Positions 56,960 to 64,000 of a stretch of DNA of 64,000 bases are shown here, piece by piece. The position numbers were made by a program, and so were the translations under genes. This stretch comes from Blasia pusilla (taxonomy: Eukaryota; Marchantiophyta; Marchantiopsida; Blasiales): the NCBI GenBank assembly GCA_050084515.1, contig CM114271.1:24366001-24430000 (forward strand), written 5' to 3'. A model generated the notes under the pieces. That model was not told the DNA's origin, searched no databases, and saw only the letters and a program-made list of their open reading frames with translations. Positions within the stretch are counted from its first letter, which is position 1; every line of letters begins with the position of its first letter.

Positions 56960-58203
56960 TTCTACAAGTAGACATAGTCTCCCCAATGAAACCTCCGAAT
57001 AGTCAGTCGATAACCACCTCCCCAAATAGTCGCATACCTCAACGTATCCCAATGTTGCGCAATTGCCAAGTTCTTAAACGTCATGGGCATCACTCTCTGA
57101 AACAACTCAACCCTCTAAGACCATCCTCGCATCCATACATCAAGGTAATCAAGGTTCAACATCTCGCTAACATCTTGACGAATGGCCGTAGGTAAATCCG
57201 GCTCTCAACCTTAAAGTAGCAAGTACAGTGAGAAAGACCCTGAGGATGCATGCGTGCTGAATCTGTATCCCATTGCCAACCAAGGCAATTGGAGATCCCA
57301 ATCTTGTAAGTGACCTCTATGCAAGCCATACTTGCGCAATCCTCTCTTCACCATCTCCACAACCCTCTCCGCTACTCCATCTGCCTCAAGATGATCTTGC
57401 GAAGTGGAACGGTGGTCAATGTATGCATGATCACACGAGGCTGAAACTCCCCATGAAACTATATATCCAAGTTTTTCAACACCTCAGTAGGTGCACCGCA
57501 ATGACTCAGCACTCGATCTAGGAAGGCATACGCTACTCCCTCACTTGCTCTGTCAAGCAATGCAACCAACTCTAGAAGTCGTGAACTCTAGAACTCTAGA
57601 AGCGGTGATGGTCGAGCACTTCGAGAAGTGCTCGACCATCACCAACATATAACGAATATAGCGCTCTGTCAAAGATAAAGGTCTTGCAAAATCCAAACTC
57701 CATATATAACTTAAATCCATGATCGAAAGTGGATGCAACTGTGGAGTTGGAGCATTGAACGATGCCCTGACCCGATCACAAACTATGTACCTGGCAATAA
57801 ACTATTGAACGTCAGTCTGCATGCCTCGCCACCAATACGGCATCTGGAGCAAGCTATACATCCGCTTCACTCCAAAATTCCCCAACTCCTTGTGGGCATG
57901 ACGCACCAAACGTGCTCTCTATGAAGGATGAGGCACTACTCGTACTCTACCATCCTCCCAAACTTGCAACACATGTGTCCCCTCCCACCAGAATCTTTTA
58001 GCTCGATGTAGGATCTGATCCCGCTCTCTAGCACCCACTATGCTCGCGACGGTGCCAGTACGCAGATACTCCAAGACCACTCCATCGTCGTGAATATCTC
58101 GGCCACCTGTTGTCTCCTCACCAACCCCTGGATCTAAGGACTGTTCATCAGATCTCGCCCTCGAAGTCTCAACACTCAGATTCTGTAAAGCCAACAAGCC
58201 CAA
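56960..58203 (-). pseudogene. Ty3/gypsy integrase, broken
   Basis: Frame 58,203-57,919 gives the linker after RNase H (VLEYLRTGTVAS, RERDQILHRAKRFWWEG, VWEDGRVRVVPHPS). The zinc-binding region follows in another frame (about 57,915-57,760, with CDRVRASF at its end). Frame 57,738-57,553 holds the start of the catalytic core (LDFARPL with the first Asp, then MLVMVEHFSK). The remaining core and C-terminal domain (57,550-56,960) are scattered over several frames with many stops. Integrase would insert the cDNA; this one cannot be made. A perfect small inverted repeat lies in the core coding region at 57,605-57,642. Confidence 0.8.
57605..57642. repeat. Perfect inverted repeat, 18-bp arms, inside integrase
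   Basis: GTGATGGTCGAGCACTTC and its exact complement are separated by GA. One arm is the normal codons for the VEHFSK-type segment and the other is an inverted copy, so a short inverted duplication has damaged the core. Short TCTAGAA direct repeats lie beside it (57,570-57,600). Confidence 0.9.
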
Positions 58204-58377
58204 ATAGGCTGACGCGTGCTATCCTGGCACCAACTCCTCATCACTCTCACCATTCCAACGAGCTCGAGTCGCATCTCGCTCACTCAAGCATGAGTTACGG
58301 CTCAAACCATCTGCATCCTGGTTGAGCGTCTCAAATCTATGCACCACCTGGAAATCATACTCCTACAACAACATGGC

Positions 58378-58701
58378 TCACCTCGCAAACTTCCATGTAA
58401 GCTTGTCGGACTCCATCAACCACTTAAGTGGTCGATGATCAGTAATACTGGTAAAGAGGTTGCCGAATAAATGACACCTGAAATGTGCAACATCCCACAT
58501 TGCAGCCAAGCACTCACCCTCATATGAGCTATACTTTGTCTCTGCAACGTTGTTCGAGTGACTAGCGTAAGCCACCATGAGCTCTCTACCCTCATCGTCA
58601 TGTTGGGTGAGCACGGCTTCAAGCCCCAACATTCTCCAATCTGTATGCAACAGGAAAGGACACCCCCTGATTGGTCTCCTCAATATGGGCACAGATGTCA
58701 A
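58378..58701 (-). pseudogene. Ty3/gypsy RNase H
   Basis: The frame is open over 107 codons and reads LLHTDWRMLGLEAVLTQHDD (residues 17-36; catalytic Asp in HTDW), then VAYASHSNN, KYSSYEGECLAAMWDVAHFR (62-81) and ITDHRPLKWLMESDKL (88-103). These are the standard strands of a Ty3 RNase H that degrades the RNA of the RNA:DNA hybrid. Two related decayed copies are at 1,140-1,530 and 1,640-2,130. Confidence 0.88.
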
Positions 58702-58735
58702 TCTGTCCTTGACCAGCAGAAATGCTATCTCTTGC

Positions 58736-59719
58736 TCATCCCCCTAGGGCCACTCCCGACCCACCTTGGCCAGCAAGGTCAGCGGCTTTGCAATCAAAGT
58801 GAAACCCTTGACGTACTATCGATAGAAGTTTGCCAATCCCATGAATGCACAAACTCGACTCACATCTGTAGGGCGTGGAATGCGTGAAATAGCCTCTACC
58901 TTTGTCTGTTGCACACCAAGGACCCTTTGGGTATATCGTATGATCCCCGTACTCAATTTGGTTGTAGAAGAACTTGCACTTGCCTAGATGTAGCTTTAGC
59001 CCATGTAACTGCAATCGTCGAAATACCTCCTCTAGATGTTGCTCATGCTCCTCAACTGTGGCGCTAAAGACTATGATATCATCAATATAACACCTCGCAG
59101 AATCCAAACCTGCCAAGATCCTATCCATAACCCTATGAAACTCAGCCGAGGCATTCTTTAACCCATATGGTAAGAACCGCCACTGGTACAATGAATCCTT
59201 CTTGTGAGGATCGATGTCCCAAAATTCCGTCTTCTGCCTCTCCTCCAATCTGATAGGCTGCTGATGGTATTTGGCTCAAAGATCTAAAGAATTGAAGACC
59301 TTTGCATGCCCAATAGCATCAAAGATCTCCTCAGGGATGGGCATGGCATACCTATGGGACTTCGTATGCGGATTGATAGGTCGGTATTCTCCATACATCC
59401 ACCTATGCGTCCAGTTGCCATGCATATCCTTCTTGGCGGGCATGATAGTGGCAGATGCATACTCTCCATGCGACATCTCTACTAGTCCTACTCCAACCAA
59501 GTCCTGGCTCCTACTTTGAATTAGAGCCCTCTCCATGTCACTGTACTTGTAGGGTCGTCGGAAGATTGGCGTGTCACTCGACAACTCAATGTGGATCCCT
59601 GGATCCTTCAGCGTACCCAAATCATGCATGCTAAATGCAAAACAACTCCTATAACTCTTAAGGAACTCATATATCCGGCGCCGCTTTCCTCTTGTCAACT
59701 TGGGCTCCCAAGTCTCCAT
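58736..59719 (-). pseudogene. Ty3/gypsy reverse transcriptase, catalytic box intact
   Basis: Two frames make up the domain. 59,719-59,276 has HIELSSDTPIFRRPYKYSD, the MSHGEYASATIMPAKKD region, HRWMYGEYRPINPHTK, and ends in FNSLDL, the first catalytic Asp region. 59,248-58,736 continues with LYQWRFLPYGLKNASAEFHRVMD (residues 20-42), CYIDDIIVFS (53-62; catalytic YIDD present) and LHLGKCKFF. A stop or frame change lies between the two frames near 59,250-59,276, and the thumb region near 58,900-58,990 is shifted. It copies element RNA to DNA in active relatives. Confidence 0.9.
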
Positions 59720-60042
59720 TGTGACTATGGTAGGACTCTCCGATGTGGGTGTCGGTGGTTGCTATGATGCAACCTCGTCTCGAACAATAGAACTCGATTG
59801 CTCCCCTGCAACCATTTGCAAACTTTGATCTCCACATGTAGTACTCGGAACCATGCTCAATGTTGTGGCTATCATCTCCCGACGTACCCGCAAAACATCC
59901 CAAGAAGTCCAAGGGTGTCTCTCCCAATCACCCTTGGTGTATCGATCACCTCGGGTCTCACCCCCTTCCATTGCCTTCACCGTCTTGGTAAGCATGGGCT
60001 CACCAACGCAACAACTGTAATCTGTCGCAACCTCAAACAACA

Positions 60043-61029
60043 TTGCTCAGCCACTCCTAAGCTGAAAATCCATGTCCAGGAGTTCAGGTCTATCGCCTGA
60101 CCCAAGACATGACATCGTGACGCCTCTAAGAGTGATATATTGTTGTCAGTCTTGTGGGGAATCCCATCGCTTGCTCTCGCTCATTGGCGTTAGGCTCCAC
60201 CAACAGCTGTACCTGGTCATCCCAAACTAAGCCAGGTCCGGCTTCCTTGAATGCATAGGAAGCGGGAAAACTCACCAATGTGGGAAAGGCTGCTCTTTGC
60301 ATGCCAATCCTGTTGACCACAGTCAACGACGGTCGATCATCGTGCATCACTACATGTGATTGACGACCTGGATCCAGAATAGGATCCACCAACAAATCGG
60401 AGGGGCGCTCCACTCTTGCATACGCCCTCCACAAAACCTCATGTGGCACCAAGTTGGTCCACCAAAGACACGGGCGATGCGCTCGTGAACCTACACTCGC
60501 CGCATCCAAAAACATTGCTAAGCCGATCCATGCGCGTACTTTGAGACTGATGCTCATGTAAGTGTCGCAAGATCCGCATCATCTCCCAAAACAACCTAGA
60601 CCGAGAGTCAGCTAATCCACTACCCAATCCAGCACTAGACTGGCCCTGACACGGCCAACCAGCAATGACCAAGTCCATGATCCCTACCCACTCCAAGTCC
60701 TTCACCCCCAACAATGAAATGTCCCTCGGTAGGGAACTCTAGTATCCCTGAATTTTGGACGTAGATAACAAGGTGGGAAATCAGAGGCGTAAGTGCGCCA
60801 TATGCTGACATGAAGCACATCTGGCAACCTCATCAACCTCCACGTGTAGGTATTGCAGCACATGCACTTCTGCCTGCAAAACAATAGCTAAACCAGTGTT
60901 AATCTCTCCAAAGAGACCTAGCATGCGAATATCCTCCTCTAGGATGCACCAGACAATCGGGGTGGTGTTTAAAGGGGTCATAGTAGCACTCCTGGCTACC
61001 TCGGGTTCCTCTGATCCGTCACGCTCCAT
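60043..61029 (-). pseudogene. Retrotransposon-borne C5-cytosine DNA methyltransferase
   Basis: C5-methyltransferases transfer a methyl group from S-adenosylmethionine to cytosine. Visible motifs, in canonical order, are: motif I LGLFGEINTGLA (61,029-60,781 frame, residues 37-48; SAM pocket); motif II HVEVDEVAR (62-70); motif IV GWPCQGQSSAGL with the catalytic Pro-Cys (60,714-60,439 frame, residues 19-30); a target-recognition region with GSRAHRPCLWWTNL (60,557-60,126 frame, 23-36); motif IX REQAMGFP (127-134); and motif X GQAIDLNSWTW (about 60,100-60,066). Canonical order differs from plant DRM enzymes, whose motifs are permuted. I do not see motif VI (ENV); the sequence jumps from motif IV to the target region, so a deletion is likely. 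Frameshifts separate all these parts. It sits between protease and RT. Confidence 0.82.
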
Positions 61030-61270
61030 GCGGTCTGCATATGCTCAGCGGCTAGCGTCAAAGCTCCTTAGTCGAGCCCCAAACCGGCACCTCTCCTCCA
61101 CGGACTAATGGGCCTACCATGAGACTCCTCTCCATAGAAATGTCAAGAACGAGAGTCTCCTCTGCCTGGACATATCCCTCAATCAAATCACTAGGCCAAA
61201 TGATGGCACTGCTAGATGCTGCTAAGGTCGCCATCTCTCCTGGTCGTCGCTCGATCACTCCACCAATGAA

Positions 61271-61798
61271 TCAAATGGGTAATGAGCTAAGGCACCCATC
61301 ACCTAACTGCCATCCTGGTATGTAGGACGTTGACTCCTCCCAATAATCCAGGGAAAACCCCATCATGTACAATACTGCTCTACCAACCAAGACGTCGTAC
61401 GACTCGGCATCGGTTGCTATCGCCTTGGGTCGCACCACAGACTCATCAGTAGGATATCCCGGGCGAATCCTCACCACAACCTCCTGTTGGATGATATACT
61501 GTGTGGTACTCGCTCCACCCAAGGATGTATGTATTCGGAATGGAAAATGCTCCATATCGGCTCTTGTCAAGCCCAATCCTCTGAATGCCGCTTTTCCCAA
61601 CATCAGGGGTTGCACTCATGAATCCAACAAGACGCGCTGCGGTCTAAAAACTCTACCTCTTAGACTCACCAACTGGAAAACCTCTCCTTGGTTATCCAGT
61701 AATACAACACCAGGAGAAGCCATGGCACGCTCTATCGCGGGTCTAGCAGGCATCTCCGCCATCCTAGCAGCCGCAGCTTGCCATGAATCTGAAGCCAA
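61271..61798 (-). pseudogene. Ty3/gypsy aspartic protease (retropepsin), active site destroyed
   Basis: Frame 61,798-61,616 ends in RGRVFRPQRVLLDS followed by a stop codon exactly where the catalytic motif should continue with Gly-Ala. Frame 61,615-61,271 then reads QPLMLGKAAFRGLGL, and about 60 residues later YDVLVGRAVLYMMGFSLDYWEES, the flap-to-C-terminus pattern of Ty3-type proteases with a conserved D-x-LVGR. The enzyme would process the polyprotein. The frame beyond 61,270 leads through frame-shifted linker (61,258-61,058) to the methyltransferase. Confidence 0.82.
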
Positions 61799-61927
61799 GC
61801 ATAGGCTCCAAGAGCATGTCCATCACCTCCTCTGCAATCACCCTTAAGTGTGAAGCAGGAACACCAACTCCATGCTCACATAGCGTAGCGGTCAGCTAGA
61901 AAACCTTGGCCGGCATACCTCCCAACG
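61799..61927 (-). pseudogene. Gag-protease junction of the Ty3/gypsy element
   Basis: The minus-strand sequence can be read as LCEHGVGVPASHLRVIAEEV and MLLEPMLGFRF in one frame. It joins sensibly to the gag frame at 63,165 if the 1.23-kb insertion is left out. No catalytic motif is seen here. Confidence 0.5.
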
Positions 61928-62024
61928 TTGTCGTGTCGAGAGCCTTTCTTCAAGTAAGGGCAGGCCTTCTAGCTACGGCAGACACGGTCGATGCAAGATG
62001 AATTCTCTGAGAAGACCTCCTTTT

Positions 62025-62450
62025 TCAATATAAAATTATTATGTATACTCTCCATTCTCTCACGACAGGTATCACAAATGGAAGTGCCAAGGCGATCACT
62101 TCTTCGTAACATTGAACCCCGAAATTCCTAACTATAAAATCCCTATAAACTATTTTACGCTTGTATACGAGGAAGATAGCACAACTAGTATTAAACCCTA
62201 CTTGAGCAGGCCTATTGACGTCCATGGATTGTTATATAAGGACATACAAAGTACAATCCCATGTCCTTTCATATGTGACGATAGGAAGGATCACCGGAGT
62301 TGGAGATTGAATGATCTGGTTCATGAACGCCTCCCCAAAGTGATAAACTACATAGCGAGTGAACCTGTGCCTATCTACAAAGAGTATCTTGACATGATAT
62401 GGATTAAGGAAAGGAAAGTCGGACACAACTCGTGCTCCACCCCTATCCAT
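62025..62450 (-). CDS. Two-part ORF of unknown function in the insertion
   Basis: The frame 62,450-62,232 starts MDRGGARVVSDFPFLNPYH shortly after the putative LTR end. After one stop the frame 62,225-62,025 continues to ...EWRVYIIILY and a TGA. The second part is shared with repeat C copy 1 (11,804-12,000, plus strand), which ends at the same stop and has no internal stop. It is rich in hydrophobic residues (IALALPFVIPVV), possibly membrane-associated. The opposite strand is also open (62,112-62,456), so the coding strand is not proven. I recognise no family. Confidence 0.35.
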
Positions 62451-62784
62451 GCTTGACAGACATTTTCTACTCTCCTCAACAATGGGTTTTGGCGGAGTTA
62501 TTCTCCGAAGAGGGGTAATCCACTCTCATTGGGAAAGTAACAAGCCAAAACATTCACTATTTTAATATGACTAAACTCCTCTAAGGTGACAACCCTCTCA
62601 TCTCCACACACACATCACACTCTAGAAACCTCTCGAATAATAGACCATGGTCAAGTTACTCTCCCAAGAGGGGCGATCCGTTCTCATTGGAAGAGCAAGC
62701 AATCCCAAAGTCATACACTCAAGAGTGACACGAAAGACTCAAGATGTGGAATAGAAGGTGATGAACCCTTGAAGGTCCCTCCTC

Positions 62785-62792
62785 TTTATATA
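62785..62792 (-). promoter_or_regulatory. TATA box-like word in the insertion
   Basis: TATATAAA on the minus strand, followed by a GAGGAGGGACC leader. Its position about 330 bp before the ORF start fits an LTR-type promoter. Activity is inferred. Confidence 0.45.
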
Positions 62793-63165
62793 CTCACAAG
62801 AGATCCACAAGAGTACGAAATAGAGCTAATCGTATCTTGTGCCACATGGCTTCCTCTCAAGGCTTAGCCAATCGCATTTTGACACAAATAGATTTCCTCT
62901 TATCTCTTCCAAAATATCCTCTTTTACCCACTTGATATTTTCCAAATTACCCCAACTAACCTAGCCACCAACCAAGCCTACTTTTGCTTTTCATTAAAGC
63001 ACCGACCTCACTACTTTACTTTTATAAAGTCATCTTTTATTTATTACCTCTTTTCTAAAGTTAGGCCCGCATAAAAGAGGCACCATAAAGAGGTTTAAAC
63101 ATGGGGATTTATTTTTCCTAAGCTAATTTACTTAATACTAATAAAACTCTATCTAACACTTAACG

Positions 63166-64000
63166 AGGAAGGAGTTTACACACTGGCTGATTTTACTATA
63201 CGACAAGGTCATAACATTGGAAGCAGAAAATAAAGGAGTGGGGCATACAACAGTGGTTGCCCCGAACAACGTGCTCGACACATGCTCCTCCTGAACATCA
63301 GCAATAGGAGTCATCGCACTTGCTTCTCCCATCGCCCTCCGTGCATGCACACCAACAATATCACCAACACTCCGGGAACTCTGATCAGGACCCATCGATG
63401 GGGTCCTCATCGCCTCGGACAATGTGAAAGACTGAGGAAGCCTTGTCTGTTTCCTAGCTTCCCCTCGCTGTGGATCCAACTATGCGGCTACTCCATACGT
63501 AACAACTGCGGTGGCCTCCATCTGGGCAACCCCGCACATCCAACCAGGATCCTCCATATCTCTAGCTGCTCCATAACACGTTGATGCCACGGATCCGACA
63601 TCGAGTAACCTAAATGCCATGTCGGAAATCTACTGTTGTAGTTGTTGTATCTGAGCAACTATCCCAACCTCACGCCCGACGTCTCTCTCAACGCGTCTAG
63701 GTGGTGGAACTCTACCTCCTCCACGGGCAACTCAAGTTCTTTGTTCCCCAACGGGACCACTGGGTGCACGACCTCTAGGCCCACCCAGACCGGCAACTTG
63801 CTCTAGTGTCCTCTTTGGCCCTCATTCTGGACATACCTCACGGTGCAAGCTGAAACACGTGTCACGTGTGTGACTGTACCTCTGAAAATAGTCACACTGA
63901 TAACCTCCTGGTGCAGCACCATCTCCTCCTTCATGTTAAGGCACGCGTCCATGACCCTCACAAGTGCAATGATGCTGGTGATAGGCTCCACCACATGCCC
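63166..64000 (-). pseudogene. Ty3/gypsy gag C-terminal part with altered zinc knuckle (continues beyond window)
   Basis: The nucleocapsid zinc knuckle is at 63,855-63,896 and reads CDYFQRYSHTRDTC; Phe stands at the second Cys of a C-x2-C-x4-H-x4-C knuckle. Upstream (63,897-64,000) is the end of the capsid, frame 63,994-63,803 in part. Downstream frames are proline/serine-rich linkers; the frame 63,479-63,153 (MDPQRGEARKQTRL...) runs into the insertion. Gag packages element RNA; this copy is broken by frameshifts and a stop near 63,480. Confidence 0.7.

Larger units (their letters stand above)
61928..63161 (-). mobile_element. 1.23-kb insertion in gag with promoter-like region and ORF, unclassified
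   Basis: AACG is present on both sides (61,924-61,927 and 63,162-63,165), and gag can be read on both sides, so a foreign segment was inserted. On the minus strand it starts near TGTTAGATAGAG (63,158). It has a TATATAAA box at 62,792-62,785, two direct repeats of about 50 bp (62,497-62,546 and 62,656-62,706), then an ORF region (62,450-62,025), and it ends ...CTCTCGACACGACAA. The first about 705 bp look like an LTR (TG...CA, ending near 62,454). The last 299 bp are repeat C, also at 11,804-12,097. No transposase, RT or other known domain is found. Confidence 0.6.
56613..64000 (-). mobile_element. Ty3/gypsy element carrying a DNA methyltransferase and a PHD finger (5' end beyond window)
   Basis: On the minus strand the order is: gag zinc knuckle (63,855-63,896), retropepsin (61,271-61,798), C5-DNA methyltransferase (about 61,000-60,043), reverse transcriptase (59,719-58,736), RNase H (58,701-58,378), integrase (58,203 to about 57,000) and a PHD finger ending at a stop at 56,613-56,615. 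RT before integrase is diagnostic for Ty3/gypsy. The 5' LTR and most of gag lie to the right of the window. A 3' LTR should follow the stop, but only about 300 bp remain before copia sequence (from 56,310), and I cannot identify it. Coding regions are split into many frames, so this copy is dead. gag is interrupted by an insertion at 61,928-63,161. Confidence 0.88.

Overview
The window is a stretch of nuclear DNA from a land plant with a large, repeat-rich genome. The evidence is layer upon layer of decayed Ty1/copia and Ty3/gypsy LTR retrotransposons, CACTA-type DNA transposons, a LINE and plant-type microsatellites, with one plant-specific transcription-factor gene (GeBP/DUF573 family). Nothing here is bacterial, organellar or viral. 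I cannot name the species; a fern, lycophyte, gymnosperm or large-genome angiosperm would all fit.

Layout. 1-14 kb: decayed Ty3/gypsy pieces on the minus strand, a copia solo LTR with a perfect target-site duplication, CACTA-type ends, a copia pol fragment, a 241-bp GA microsatellite and a truncated copia element. 14-24 kb: mostly featureless AT-rich DNA with a SINE-like repeat, tandem duplications and a large inverted repeat. 24-28 kb: a second decayed copia family followed by an unclassified repeat (called repeat D here). 28.7-33.55 kb: a 4.9-kb CACTA-like element with matching ends and a 3-bp duplication. 34.0-41.1 kb: repeat D, split by a copia element with both LTRs (34,988-40,256). 44-50 kb: a CpG-rich island with the only gene that looks alive, an intronless GeBP-like gene on the minus strand (47,275-48,948). 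51.1-54.7 kb: a LINE with a degraded reverse transcriptase and a restriction-like endonuclease C-terminus. 55.3-56.3 kb: a copia 3' end on the minus strand. 56.6-64.0 kb: a large Ty3/gypsy element on the minus strand that runs off the right edge.

The last element is the most interesting object. Read 5'->3' on the minus strand it carries a gag zinc knuckle, a retropepsin, a C5-cytosine DNA methyltransferase (motifs I, II, IV, a target-recognition region, IX and X in canonical order), reverse transcriptase with an intact YIDD, RNase H, integrase, and a C-terminal PHD zinc finger. It therefore couples a DNA-methylation writer and a histone-reader-type finger to a retrotransposon polyprotein. A second, older copy at about 8.7-10.2 kb has the same RT and methyltransferase regions in the same order, so the methyltransferase belongs to the family and is not an accident of this copy. 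Both copies are broken by stops, frameshifts and substitutions. The gag of the right-hand copy is also interrupted by a 1.23-kb insertion (61,928-63,161) that has a TATA box and an ORF partly shared with a repeat at 11.8-12.1 kb.
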